From contig CAYQNU010000007.1 in the NCBI GenBank assembly GCA_964419055.1, forward strand, positions 1 through 64,000: a stretch of DNA of 64,000 nucleotides. The letters run 5' to 3'. Of this stretch, positions 28,696 through 37,150 are shown piece by piece. The translations under genes and the position numbers were made by a program. The notes beneath the pieces were generated by a model, which saw only the letters and a program-made list of their open reading frames with translations, did not search any database and was not told the DNA's origin. Each line of letters opens with the position of its first letter. The first letter of the stretch is position 1. The DNA is from CAYQNU01 sp964419055. GTDB lineage: Bacteria > Bacteroidota > Bacteroidia > Flavobacteriales_D > Parvicellaceae.

Positions 28696-29283
28696 TTATT
28701 TTTCTTGAAAATAACAATCCAAAATGGATTTCATTTCTTGTTTGCCATTAACGATATTTTCAATGGTTTGCCAGGTTTCGTTAGACAACACTTTTTTAAG
28801 AGGTTGATTGAGGGTAGGAATCAAATGAAAAACCGCTTTTACTTTTTCGTCCCATTCTTGATGATGTCGGACTAAATCGTCTGGGTAGACTAATTTACGA
28901 TCAGTACCTTCATCCACTGCTTCAAAAGGTTCTTGGATGTTCAAATACCCATAATCATCCGTCAATTGTTCACCTGGGTGAATATCACGAATGGCTACTT
29001 CAAAATCATAGGCTGTGCTGATGCAATTGGCGTTAAAACTATGATTTACGTATCTTCCAAAATCCCAACAAAACACAAAATTGCCTTTGTTGTTGCGATA
29101 GGTATAGAAGTCTAAAATCTGTTGATACATCGGATCCATTTCCGATAGTTGTTTTGGGGTAAATTCCCTATCCAAGGCATCTAGTGCCCATGTTATAGTT
29201 CCCTTTGGTATAAATTCGGTGGCCACCACGCCATAGCCTATTTCATCACTGATGAATCTGAGCTCAGTTTTTGGGAATATCAT
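28696..29283 (-). CDS. SET domain protein, probable protein-lysine methyltransferase
   Basis: The SET domain spans most of this 195-residue protein, with GYGVVATEFIPKGT near the N-terminus, the cofactor and pseudoknot motif RYVNHSFNANC, and GEQLTDDYGY carrying the conserved tyrosines. SET enzymes transfer methyl groups from S-adenosylmethionine to lysines; the target of bacterial members is mostly unknown. I chose the internal ATG at 29283 (MIFPKTELRF). The frame extends to 29367, but the extra 28 residues are hydrophobic and unlike the family, although they could be read as a signal peptide. Confidence 0.82.
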   Translation of the reverse strand: MIFPKTELRFISDEIGYGVVATEFIPKGTITWALDALDREFTPKQLSEMDPMYQQILDFYTYRNNKGNFVFCWDFGRYVNHSFNANCISTAYDFEVAIRDIHPGEQLTDDYGYLNIQEPFEAVDEGTDRKLVYPDDLVRHHQEWDEKVKAVFHLIPTLNQPLKKVLSNETWQTIENIVNGKQEMKSILDCYFQEK

Positions 29284-29448
29284 TTCTGTTTTGTCTATTT
29301 CATGGGAGCAAATGAAGAAATAAATTTGACACAAAAAACAAAATAGGAAATAATTATTTTTTATCATATAGATTCCCTGAAACCTTGGCGCTATTTATTG
29401 GGAGACAACTTGCTCACCATTATTAAATTGCGATTTAATTTCATGAAA

Positions 29449-29484
29449 AAAACCAAACTACCCAGTGAAGGATGATTTGGTTTT
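29449..29484 (-). terminator. Terminator after the first persulfide dioxygenase gene
   Basis: Arms AAAACCAAA (29449-29457) and TTTGGTTTT (29476-29484) form a 9-bp stem, and on the minus strand the stem runs into a stretch of T. It lies 24 bases after the stop codon. Confidence 0.65.
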
Positions 29485-29507
29485 AATCTTTTATTTTTTG
29501 ACTATAA

Positions 29508-30926
29508 TTAAGCAGTAAATACCTTCGACTGACAAACAAAGTTCGTTTTAGGAACCGAAGTTTTTGCAATAGCGTTGAATCCTCCGTCAACTTCTGTAAA
29601 GTTGCGATATCCTCTAGCTTGTAAAATACTTGCTGCCATCATACTTCTATATCCTCCTGCACAATGCAAAAAGAAATGTTGCTCAGGATTGACATCTTTT
29701 ATCCAAGAATTGATGAATGACAACGGTTTATTAAATGCTTCTTCTACGTGCTCCGCAGCGTATTCACTTTCTTTTCGCACGTCAACAATCACACTTTCAC
29801 CAATTTTAGCTCGTTGACTAAATTCTTCAGCAGTGATTCTATCTACGGTATCAATTTCTTTATTTGCCGATTGCCAAGCTTCAAAACCACCTGCTAAATG
29901 ACCTAATATATTGTCAAAACCAACGCGACTCAAACGAGTTATCGCTTCTTCTTCTTTACCTAAATCGGTGATTAATAAAAGGGGTTGTTTAACATCCACA
30001 ATCAACGCTCCAACCCAAGGTGCAAAATCACCATTCAAACCAATATTAACCGATTGTGGAACAAATCCTTTGTAAAAAACAGCAGGATTGCGGGTATCTA
30101 ACAATAAAGCTCCCGTTTCTTCAGCTGCTACTTCAAATTCGGTTGGGTTTAATGCTTTTTTGCCACTTTGCATTACCTTTTCAAAAGAGGTATAACCTTG
30201 TTTATTCATAGCTACATTCATCCCGAAATATCCTGGAGGAGGCAATAACCCATCCGTTACTTCTGCTATAAATTCTGCTTCGGTCATATTCGCTCTTAAA
30301 GCATAATTTTTTTCTTTTTGTTCGCCTATTGTCGAAACCGTTTCTTTGCTCATGTTTTTACCACAAGCACTTCCTGCACCATGAGCTGGATATACAATTA
30401 CCTCATCGGCAAGGGTCATAATTTTAGTTCGCAACGAATGAAATAACATGCCTGCTAATTGCTCTTGGGTCATACTAGCTGCTTTTTGAGCCAAGTCAGG
30501 TCGACCTACATCTCCAATAAACAAGGTGTCACCTGAAAAAATAGCGTGATCATTGCCCTTTTCATCAATCAACAAATAAGTAGTGCTTTCCATTGTGTGA
30601 CCTGGAGTGTGCAATGCTTTGATTTTTATAGCGCCTATTTCAAACACTTGACCATCTTCAGCAATTATTGCTTCAAAACCAGGTGCTGCTGTTTTACCAT
30701 AAACAATAGGTGCTCCCGTAGCTTTGCTCAAATCAAGATGACCGGATACAAAATCAGCGTGAAAATGGGTCTCTAAAATGTATTTTAGTTTTACGTTGTC
30801 TCTATTTAATCGGTCTAAATAAGGTTGAATTTCTCTCAACGGATCGATAATTACAGCTTCTCCTTCTGATACTATGTAATAAGCTCCTTGAGCTAAACAT
30901 CCCGTATAAATTTGTTCTATGTTCAT
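29508..30926 (-). CDS. Persulfide dioxygenase-like metallo-hydrolase with two rhodanese domains (copy 1)
   Basis: The 472-residue cytoplasmic protein joins an ETHE1-like metallo-beta-lactamase domain (about 1-250; metal ligands in THFHADF at residues 53-59, HTPGHTMES and GDTLFIGDVGRPDL) to two rhodanese domains (about 265-355 and 365-470). The second rhodanese has the active-site Cys422 in HCAGGYRS; the first has no catalytic cysteine at that position. Such fusions oxidise glutathione persulfide or related persulfides and transfer sulfane sulfur. It is a close paralogue of the next gene upstream (31006-32424), 79 bases away. Confidence 0.92.
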   Translation of the reverse strand: MNIEQIYTGCLAQGAYYIVSEGEAVIIDPLREIQPYLDRLNRDNVKLKYILETHFHADFVSGHLDLSKATGAPIVYGKTAAPGFEAIIAEDGQVFEIGAIKIKALHTPGHTMESTTYLLIDEKGNDHAIFSGDTLFIGDVGRPDLAQKAASMTQEQLAGMLFHSLRTKIMTLADEVIVYPAHGAGSACGKNMSKETVSTIGEQKEKNYALRANMTEAEFIAEVTDGLLPPPGYFGMNVAMNKQGYTSFEKVMQSGKKALNPTEFEVAAEETGALLLDTRNPAVFYKGFVPQSVNIGLNGDFAPWVGALIVDVKQPLLLITDLGKEEEAITRLSRVGFDNILGHLAGGFEAWQSANKEIDTVDRITAEEFSQRAKIGESVIVDVRKESEYAAEHVEEAFNKPLSFINSWIKDVNPEQHFFLHCAGGYRSMMAASILQARGYRNFTEVDGGFNAIAKTSVPKTNFVCQSKVFTA

Positions 30927-31005
30927 AATGTTGGATAAAAATAAAGGATAAAAGTAGTCGATTTTTCAATAAACTACCCTAATCCTTTATACTATTTGTG
31001 ATTTT

Positions 31006-32424
31006 TTATAACAATGTTGTAGGGCAAACGTAATCTGTTTTAGGCAGTGATGTTTTTTTGATTTCATTAAAACCTCCTATCACATCTACCAAATTATCGA
31101 ATCCTCTTTGTTTTAATATCGATGCAGCAATCATACTTCTGTATCCACCCGCACAATGCAGAACAAAGGTTTTGTCTTTTGGAAATTCTGCCAAGTGCTG
31201 GTTGATTTCATTCAACGATACGTTGTGTGCATCGGTCAAATGCTCCGATTGAAATTCGCTCACTTTTCTAACATCAAAAATAATGGTTTCTTTTTCATTC
31301 ACCCAATTCTCCAATTGCTGAGCGGTTATTCTCTCTACCTGATCTACTTCCTTACCTGCATTTTTCCATGTATTGAATCCGCCTTCTAAGTAGCCTATAG
31401 TAAAATCATATCCTACTCGAGACAAGCGTGTGATGGTTTCTTCTACTTTTTTATCGTCTTCTGCAACAATAAGTATTTCTTGTTTGATATCGGTTATCAT
31501 TTCACCCACCCACATAGCAAAATTACTTTCTAAGCCTATATTGATACTGTTAGGGATGAACCCTTTTGCAAATTCATCAGCTGTTCGAGTGTCTAACATA
31601 AATGCTCTTGTTTCTTGAGCCACCATCTCAAACGTATCGGGATTTAAGGCTTTTAGACCTCTTTCAAATATGGTGTCCATCGAATCATATCCCGTAATGT
31701 TCATAATTACATTTTTAGGAAAATAGGCTGGTGGAGTGGTAAGGCCAGTCAATAATGCTTCTACAAATTCATCTTCACTCAAACTTGGGTTTAATGCGTA
31801 GTTTGTTTTTTTCTGATTACCCAGCGTATCGGTGGTTTCTTTGCTCATGTTTTTACCACATGCGCTTCCCGCTCCATGGTTAGGGTACACAATTAAATCA
31901 TCGCTCAAAGGCATAATTTTATTACGCAACGAATGGAAAAGGTGTCTTGCTAATTTATCTTGTGTGAGTTCGGCAATTACATGTTGTGCCAAATCAGGTC
32001 TACCTACATCACCAATGAATAAGGTGTCACCTGTGATGATTCCATGTTCTTTACCGTTTTCGTCAATGATAAGGTAAGTGGTGCTTTCCATCGTATGACC
32101 CGGTGTATGAATTACTTTTACTTTAGCTGTTCCCACGTTAAAGATTTGATTGTCCTCAGCCACTAAAGCCTCAAAACCTGGTTTAGCAGTTGGCCCATAG
32201 ACAATGGTTGCGTTGGTTTTTTTGGCCAAATCTAAATGTCCCGATACAAAATCAGCGTGAAAATGCGTTTCAAACACGTATTTAATCGTAGCACCGTCTT
32301 TTTCAGCACGTTTTATATACGGGTAAACCTCTCTTAAAGGGTCAAAAATGGCTACTTCGCCATTGCTTTCGAGGTAGTATGCTGCATGTGCTAAACAACC
32401 TGTGTAAATTTGTTCTAGTTTCAT
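31006..32424 (-). CDS. Persulfide dioxygenase-like metallo-hydrolase with two rhodanese domains (copy 2)
   Basis: This is also 472 residues, with the same domain order as copy 1 and long stretches of near identity in the metallo-hydrolase part (THFHADFVSGHLDL, TPGHTMESTTYL, GAGSACGKNMSKET). The second rhodanese keeps its catalytic cysteine (Cys424, HCAGGYRS) and the first lacks one. The rhodanese parts have diverged more than the hydrolase part. The pair looks like an old tandem duplication. No exact promoter match was seen in the 107-base gap upstream. Confidence 0.92.
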   Translation of the reverse strand: MKLEQIYTGCLAHAAYYLESNGEVAIFDPLREVYPYIKRAEKDGATIKYVFETHFHADFVSGHLDLAKKTNATIVYGPTAKPGFEALVAEDNQIFNVGTAKVKVIHTPGHTMESTTYLIIDENGKEHGIITGDTLFIGDVGRPDLAQHVIAELTQDKLARHLFHSLRNKIMPLSDDLIVYPNHGAGSACGKNMSKETTDTLGNQKKTNYALNPSLSEDEFVEALLTGLTTPPAYFPKNVIMNITGYDSMDTIFERGLKALNPDTFEMVAQETRAFMLDTRTADEFAKGFIPNSINIGLESNFAMWVGEMITDIKQEILIVAEDDKKVEETITRLSRVGYDFTIGYLEGGFNTWKNAGKEVDQVERITAQQLENWVNEKETIIFDVRKVSEFQSEHLTDAHNVSLNEINQHLAEFPKDKTFVLHCAGGYRSMIAASILKQRGFDNLVDVIGGFNEIKKTSLPKTDYVCPTTLL

Positions 32425-32531
32425 AACGTTATTTATTTTACTGACTTCAAGAATACACTTGTAATCTTTGATTAAACTTTTAATTATGATACAAATTTCG
32501 GGAAAGTGAAGGACAATAATTGTGACTTATA

Positions 32532-33401
32532 TCACATTACACGAATTATTTTATACGCTTCATCATAGGCAATGGTAGCTTCTAAAAGAGAAAGTTCGAT
32601 AGGTAATTTACTTACCAATACTACTTGACTGTAATCGGAACTGATTGATGCATTGAGCACATTTGGTAATTCGTTAAAAAGAGTGGTTATTTTCTTTTGA
32701 CAAGACGAACAATGCATCCCCGTGAAATTATATAGAGCAACGGTACAATCAGAATTTTTTTCAAATTCAATTTCAAGTTCACTTCCCATTCTGGGGCCGA
32801 TTGAAGTTGAGCACTCTTCTATTTTATTCAAAGAAAAAGCTTCTTTAAATAGTAATTGATATTCTTCTTTACTTCCTCCAAATGGTGGACTTTTTTCGAA
32901 CGTTCTGTTAAAAAGCAAACCCGCTATTTTTCCTTTTGGAGACAATAATTGATGCATTTTCCAAACATATCGTTGACGCAAAAAAGGTGCTAATGCACAG
33001 AAAAAGGTTTGTTCTAAAATAATATCATAAATGCCCTTATGTTCAAAGAAATCACCTAGAATAATCGAAACTTGAGGTGTGTCGGAATATTTTTTTTGTA
33101 ATGATTCTACCACCGTTGGAGCAATATCAATAATGGTAATATTTTGAAAACCTTGACTTACTAAATAGTTCGCTTCATAAGCGTTTCCCGCACCAGGGAT
33201 TAAAATTTTTGCAGATTTGTCTGTAATGGAATCAATATAGTTTTTGAGAGGAGGAGAAACTTGCCCCAAATCCCAACCAATGGTATTGGATTGATATTGA
33301 GCATCCCAATAATCTTTATTCAAAGGTGTTTCACAAACCACCGTACAACAAGATTCGTTTTCTATATTTTTTATTTCCTCTGACATAATTTTGCTTAACA
33401 T
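32532..33401 (-). CDS. TPMT-like SAM methyltransferase fused to a heavy-metal-associated domain
   Basis: Residues about 25-215 of this 289-residue protein form a thiopurine methyltransferase-like domain with YWDAQYQSNTIGWDLGQVSPPL, the SAM motif ILIPGAGNAYEA (about 66-77) and LEQTFFCALAPFLR. Residues about 220-289 are a heavy-metal-associated (HMA) domain with GMHCSSC (Cys231, Cys234). A further cysteine cluster (SCCTVVC) lies near residues 18-23. TPMT-like enzymes methylate thiols, selenium, tellurium or iodide; the HMA domain suggests a metal or metalloid connection, but the substrate is unknown. An alternative start at 33386 (MSEEI) is possible. Confidence 0.85.
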   Translation of the reverse strand: MLSKIMSEEIKNIENESCCTVVCETPLNKDYWDAQYQSNTIGWDLGQVSPPLKNYIDSITDKSAKILIPGAGNAYEANYLVSQGFQNITIIDIAPTVVESLQKKYSDTPQVSIILGDFFEHKGIYDIILEQTFFCALAPFLRQRYVWKMHQLLSPKGKIAGLLFNRTFEKSPPFGGSKEEYQLLFKEAFSLNKIEECSTSIGPRMGSELEIEFEKNSDCTVALYNFTGMHCSSCQKKITTLFNELPNVLNASISSDYSQVVLVSKLPIELSLLEATIAYDEAYKIIRVM

Positions 33402-33430
33402 TAAAAAATTACTATTTCAATTAATTCATT

Positions 33431-33438
33431 CAAATATA
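33431..33438 (-). promoter_or_regulatory. Putative -7 element upstream of the methyltransferase-HMA gene
   Basis: On the minus strand TATATTTG (33438-33431) fits TAnnTTTG exactly, 30 bases before the ATG at 33401. Confidence 0.4.
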
Positions 33439-33488
33439 CAAAATCAAAGTTATTCTTTTTGTAGTATTAATGTTCCTTTTGGCTATTC

Positions 33489-34289
33489 TTAAGATAAGAC
33501 AAATTCTGTGATGAGTATGTAAACACCCATTACTAAAACAAACCAACCAAAAGCAGGTTTTAATTTATCACCATCTATTTTCTTTGAAAGCATCATTCCA
33601 ATAAATAAACCAACAATTGATAGTAACGTAATGATGACTAAAAACAACCAATCAATGTTAATTTGGCTGATTTCTCCGGCAAATCCAATTAAGGATTTGG
33701 CAGCAATAATGAGTAATGATGTACCTATTGCTTCCTTCATAGGTAATTTAGATAAAACTACTAAAGCAGGAATAATTAAAAACCCACCACCAGCTCCAAC
33801 CATTCCTGTCAATGCACCAACAATCAATCCTTCAATAGCGATTAATGGATAATTAAAAACTTGAGGTTCGGGTGTGTTTCCTTCATTTTTGAATTTAGGT
33901 TTCTTAATCATACTATAGGAGGCAGCTATCATCAATACGGCAAATAAAACCATTATTAATAACTCTTTTGTAATCAAAATAAAACCTAAGTCGATTATTT
34001 CATCTGGTATTAAAGGTAACAAATAGCGTCTGGTAATAAATACAGAAAGTATAGATGGAATACCAAAGATGATGGCCGTTTTTAAATTTATTAGTCCTTT
34101 TTTGTGATAATTGACTGTGCCAAATAAACTGGTAATGCCAACAATAAATAAAGAGTAGGAAGTGGCTAAAATTTTATCGACCTTAAATAAATATATTAAT
34201 ACTGGGACAGTCAAAATACTACCACCTCCACCAATCAATCCGAGTGATATTCCAATTACAACTGCCGAAAAATAGCCTATGATTTCCAT
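33489..34289 (-). CDS. TauE/SafE family membrane exporter
   Basis: The 266-residue protein has about eight transmembrane helices in two related halves, each opening with the glycine-rich family signature (GISLGLIGGGGSILTVPVL at about 14-32 and GALTGMVGAGGGFLIIPALV at about 157-176). TauE/SafE proteins export sulfite, sulfoacetate or related organosulfur anions. The location next to persulfide dioxygenase-rhodanese genes supports a sulfur role. A perfect palindrome lies 10 bases upstream of its start codon. Confidence 0.92.
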   Translation of the reverse strand: MEIIGYFSAVVIGISLGLIGGGGSILTVPVLIYLFKVDKILATSYSLFIVGITSLFGTVNYHKKGLINLKTAIIFGIPSILSVFITRRYLLPLIPDEIIDLGFILITKELLIMVLFAVLMIAASYSMIKKPKFKNEGNTPEPQVFNYPLIAIEGLIVGALTGMVGAGGGFLIIPALVVLSKLPMKEAIGTSLLIIAAKSLIGFAGEISQINIDWLFLVIITLLSIVGLFIGMMLSKKIDGDKLKPAFGWFVLVMGVYILITEFVLS

Positions 34290-34298
34290 TATTTGTTA

Positions 34299-34314
34299 CG
34301 ATAGTTAACTATCG
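34299..34314. promoter_or_regulatory. Perfect 16-bp palindrome, candidate operator of the TauE/SafE gene
   Basis: CGATAGTTAACTATCG lies 10 bases before the tauE-like start codon. On the minus strand a -7-like box (GAACTTTG, 34327-34320, one mismatch to consensus) ends 5 bases before it, so the palindrome would cover the transcription start, a usual place for a repressor. No second copy was noticed in the window. Confidence 0.55.
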
Positions 34315-34473
34315 AAGGACAAAGTTCATTTTTTTTGATGGATTATTGTGTGATAAATGTTACCAATGATTGAAACCTTATCATTTTATTGAAGAATTAA
34401 GTTAATCTCAAATCCCTTAATCACCATTAATCGAAAATTATGTTTTGAACTACGATTAAATGTGTTAAAACAA

Positions 34474-34516
34474 AAAAGAGTGAGGTGATGCTCTCGCTTT
34501 TCACACTCACTCTTTT
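34474..34516 (-). terminator. Terminator after tRNA-Arg
   Basis: Arms AAAAGAGTGAG (34474-34484) and CTCACTCTTTT (34506-34516) make an 11-bp stem ending in a T-run on the minus strand, 6 bases past the tRNA 3' end. Confidence 0.7.
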
Positions 34517-34521
34517 CTTAG

Positions 34522-34595
34522 TGACCTCGTCAGGAGTCAAACCTGAAACCTCTTGAGCCGTAATCAAGTACTCTATTCAATTGAGCTACGAGGCC
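34522..34595 (-). tRNA. tRNA-Arg (anticodon ACG)
   Basis: Read on the minus strand, the 74-base sequence folds as a cloverleaf. The acceptor stem is GGCCTCG with CGAGGTC (one G-U pair) and the discriminator is A. The D arm holds GCTC and GAGT. The anticodon stem is CTTGA with TCAAG around the loop TTACGGC, giving anticodon ACG. The T arm is TCAGG, TTTGACT, CCTGA. The 3' CCA is not encoded. The A34 would be changed to inosine to read CGU, CGC and CGA. Confidence 0.95.
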
Positions 34596-34629
34596 ATTTG
34601 TCTTATTAGACGCTGCAAATTTAAGTCAA

Positions 34630-35418
34630 TTATTTTGTATAATTGTCAATTTCTTTCAAAAATTCTTTAATATCTGCAATTCTTCTATCATCTGAGGGGT
34701 GTGTGCTGAAAACTTCTGGCATGTTTGCACCACCACCTGCCGCCATTTTTTCCCAAAATGTGATAGCTGCCTCTGGGTTGTAGCCTGCTAATTTCATAAA
34801 CACCAAACCTAATTTGTCTGATTCAGTTTCGTGACCTCTACCATATTTCAACATCCCCATTTTGGCAGTTCCCATATATACCACTTGAAATAAATTAATT
34901 TGTGAAGAATCTTGCGGGAATAGAGTGTTGCCTACACCATTTATCACCATTTGTTGACTCATTCTTTCATTCCCATGTCGGGCAATGGCATGGGCAATTT
35001 CATGACCCATGATTACAGCTAATTCATCATCATTACTTACAAAATCTAAAATACCCGTGTACACACAAACTTTACCTCCAGGCATACACCAAGCATTTAC
35101 CGTTTTATCGTCTACTGTTTTATATTCCCATACAAAACCTTCCACACGTTTTTCATATCCTTTTAAAGTTAAAAAATCTACCGTTGCTTTTTGTATTTTT
35201 CTACCAACAGTTAATACCCTTTGAGAACGTTGATCACTTTCAGGCAACACTTTTACTTCAGAAAGAAATTGATTGTACTGTTGAACGGACATTTCAATTA
35301 AGGTAGATTCTGAAAGTAAATTGGTCTGCTTTCTATTGGTAATAGGAACTTTTGCACAATTAACCATCAATAATAAGGTAAATGCTATAAGGCTTGATTT
35401 CAGAAATAAAGGATTCAT
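34630..35418 (-). CDS. M48 family metallopeptidase lipoprotein
   Basis: The 262-residue protein has a lipoprotein signal (about 1-21, LLLMVNC with Cys21) and an M48 peptidase domain with the zinc motif HEIAHAIARHGNE. A later ESDKLGLVFMKLAGYNPEA segment supplies the third zinc ligand, and STHPSDDRRIADI ends the domain. It resembles LoiP/BepA-like periplasmic proteases that act on outer membrane proteins. The ancestor order is clpS, then this gene, on the minus strand, with a strong terminator between them. Confidence 0.92.
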   Translation of the reverse strand: MNPLFLKSSLIAFTLLLMVNCAKVPITNRKQTNLLSESTLIEMSVQQYNQFLSEVKVLPESDQRSQRVLTVGRKIQKATVDFLTLKGYEKRVEGFVWEYKTVDDKTVNAWCMPGGKVCVYTGILDFVSNDDELAVIMGHEIAHAIARHGNERMSQQMVINGVGNTLFPQDSSQINLFQVVYMGTAKMGMLKYGRGHETESDKLGLVFMKLAGYNPEAAITFWEKMAAGGGANMPEVFSTHPSDDRRIADIKEFLKEIDNYTK

Positions 35419-35440
35419 ATTTGTGTTTTTTAAATAAAAA

Positions 35441-35477
35441 TAGGGTGCAAAATTAATCAGATTAATTCTACACCCTA
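35441..35477 (-). terminator. Terminator after clpS
   Basis: A two-part stem (TAGGGTG with CACCCTA outside, AATTAAT with ATTAATT inside) is followed by TTTTTATTT on the minus strand, 22 bases after the clpS stop codon. Confidence 0.8.
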
Positions 35478-35498
35478 CAAAATATTTACTAATTTATG

Positions 35499-35774
35499 TT
35501 ATTCGATTTTGGCAGTCAAACCTGCTTCTAGAATCGCTTCACAAATGGGCTTTAAATTTTTAAATGTTCCTCTTTTTATTTGACATTTACCATTATAATG
35601 AACTATATAGGCACATTGTTCTGCTTGAGTCACCTCATGTTTGCAATATTTAACCAAAACATCGATTACATGGTCAAATGTATTCACATCATCGTTATAC
35701 AGAATAAGATCAACCTCTTCTATTTTTACCTCCTCAACGACTAATAATTCATCTAATTGTTCTAAAATTGACAT
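35499..35774 (-). CDS. clpS: ATP-dependent Clp protease adaptor
   Basis: The 91-residue adaptor delivers N-degron substrates to ClpA/ClpC with ClpP. It shows the core LILYNDDVNTFDHVIDVLVK (the NDD/TF motif at about 25-35), then TQAEQCAYIVHYNGKCQIKRG and a C-terminal EAILEAGLTAKIE. Length and order match the family, with a short acidic N-terminal tail as usual. Confidence 0.95.
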   Translation of the reverse strand: MSILEQLDELLVVEEVKIEEVDLILYNDDVNTFDHVIDVLVKYCKHEVTQAEQCAYIVHYNGKCQIKRGTFKNLKPICEAILEAGLTAKIE

Positions 35775-35848
35775 AATATATTTTTTTCTATCATTACAAA
35801 TTTAATAAAAATTCGTTCAAAACCAAATCAAAATTAATTAATACTTTC

Positions 35849-35856
35849 TACATTTG
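35849..35856 (+). promoter_or_regulatory. Putative -7 element upstream of the TerB-like gene
   Basis: TACATTTG matches TAnnTTTG exactly, 27 bases before the ATG at 35883, in the divergent gap with clpS. Confidence 0.45.
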
Positions 35857-35882
35857 GTGAAAATTTATAAAAAACAACGTTT

Positions 35883-36302
35883 ATGAGCATAGCAAGATTA
35901 TTTGAAGGCGGAGAAAGAAAACAGCAAAGAGGACATTTACAAAACATTGTATTGTTAGCCATGTCAGATGGAAATATCAGTGATGTTGAGTTGTTGTTTA
36001 TTCATAAAATAGGCCGAAAAATAGGGTTAACCAATACACAAATTGGGAATATTTTGGATAATCCAAGAGATTTGGAAATAATACCTCCTTCAAACAAATT
36101 GGAAAGAGCTGAAAGAATGGTTGAGATGGTGAGTATGGTGCAATCTGATGGTGTATTATCTCCAGATGAATTGAATATTCTTTCTCGATTTGCCATACAA
36201 ATTGGCTATCGTTCAGTGGAAGAGGTTAATGTGAATCTTATCATTCGAAATTTAAGGGCCAACAGAAGTGTTGATGAAATTGCTGCCGAATTGGCGCGAT
36301 AA
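35883..36302 (+). CDS. TerB-like (tellurite resistance) family protein
   Basis: The 139-residue, mostly helical protein has the TerB fold: two similar halves with acidic helix turns, MSDGNISDVELLFIHKIGRKIGL (about 28-50) and VQSDGVLSPDELNILSRFAIQIGY (about 82-105). TerB-like domains bind divalent metal and occur in stress and membrane-surface complexes. No other ter gene is present, so tellurite resistance should not be inferred. Confidence 0.85.
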   Translation: MSIARLFEGGERKQQRGHLQNIVLLAMSDGNISDVELLFIHKIGRKIGLTNTQIGNILDNPRDLEIIPPSNKLERAERMVEMVSMVQSDGVLSPDELNILSRFAIQIGYRSVEEVNVNLIIRNLRANRSVDEIAAELAR

Positions 36303-36401
36303 GAAGTGAGTAGTTCGGATTTACTAGTAATCCTTATTTATGTTTGCTAAAAACTGTTAATAAGTTTATAAGACCAACTTATACAATTAAAAAAGAAAAT
36401 C

Positions 36402-36409
36402 TACTTTTG
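36402..36409 (+). promoter_or_regulatory. Putative -7 element upstream of the first paired lipoprotein gene
   Basis: TACTTTTG matches TAnnTTTG exactly, 41 bases before the ATG at 36451. It overlaps the alternative GTG at 36409, which argues against that upstream start. Confidence 0.5.
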
Positions 36410-36450
36410 TGTTCGGTTTTTATTCAAATAAAGAAAAAATTCATTTACAA

Positions 36451-37116
36451 ATGAACCTTATAAAATATACATTTAGTTTATCAATGTTACTCTTATTTGT
36501 GTCTTCTTGCACAGTGAGACAAACAACCGTAAGGGAAATTAATGTTTCAGAATCTACTGTTTATCAAAAAACAATGATTGCTGAATTGACAATTGATGTT
36601 ACAAAAAAAATTAAAGGTACAGCAACTGTTTCCAATGGCAACATTAATAATGCAAAAGAATTGGCTAAATGGAATGCTATTCAAGAGAGTGGCGCTGACG
36701 CTATAGCTGATCCTATTTTCAGTGTAACTAAAAATGGTCCTACAGTAGTTGCCGAAGTTGTTGGTTTTTATGGAAAATATAAATCGATTAATATTGCTTC
36801 TAAGCAAGATATGATGACGTATTTAGAAGTGATGCTTTCATCAGGTACTGGAATTTTGAGTGTTTCGTTCAACCAATTTAAAGCATTTTACGATAGCAAA
36901 AACGAAGCGTATAATATTCCCGTTGAGGAACAAATGTCGGAGGATGAATTGAGAAACTTATACAATTCATATTATGATCAAGCCAAATCGATGAAAAAAA
37001 CAGGGAAAGAAAGTACTACAACGGAAAAAGGTGGCAAACAAATTGGTCGAAAAGTGTTGAAAACAGTTGGAATCATAACTTTGGTTTCAATAATTTTTTC
37101 AGCAATCTTAGCATAA
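36451..37116 (+). CDS. Lipoprotein of unknown function (paired, larger copy)
   Basis: The 221-residue protein starts MNLIKYTFSLSMLLLFVSSC, a lipoprotein signal with Cys20. A domain of about residues 30-115 (AELTIDVTKKIKGTATV, AKWNAIQESGADAIADPIFSV, VVAEVVGFYGKYKSI) is shared with the next gene. The C-terminal part adds a variable region and a hydrophobic end (about 200-221, VLKTVGIITLVSIIFSAILA) that could be a membrane anchor. I do not recognise the family. The reading frame runs back to a GTG at 36409, but that overlaps a promoter element. Confidence 0.75.
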   Translation: MNLIKYTFSLSMLLLFVSSCTVRQTTVREINVSESTVYQKTMIAELTIDVTKKIKGTATVSNGNINNAKELAKWNAIQESGADAIADPIFSVTKNGPTVVAEVVGFYGKYKSINIASKQDMMTYLEVMLSSGTGILSVSFNQFKAFYDSKNEAYNIPVEEQMSEDELRNLYNSYYDQAKSMKKTGKESTTTEKGGKQIGRKVLKTVGIITLVSIIFSAILA

Positions 37117-37150
37117 AAACATTTAACACTAAACTAGAATACACAATAAA

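Noticed and set aside
28696..29367. Longest form of the SET-domain protein
   Set aside because: The first 28 residues are unlike the family; the internal ATG at 29283 gives the conserved start. A true signal peptide cannot be ruled out.
35883..36302. Tellurite resistance operon
   Set aside because: Only a TerB-like protein is present; no other ter genes.
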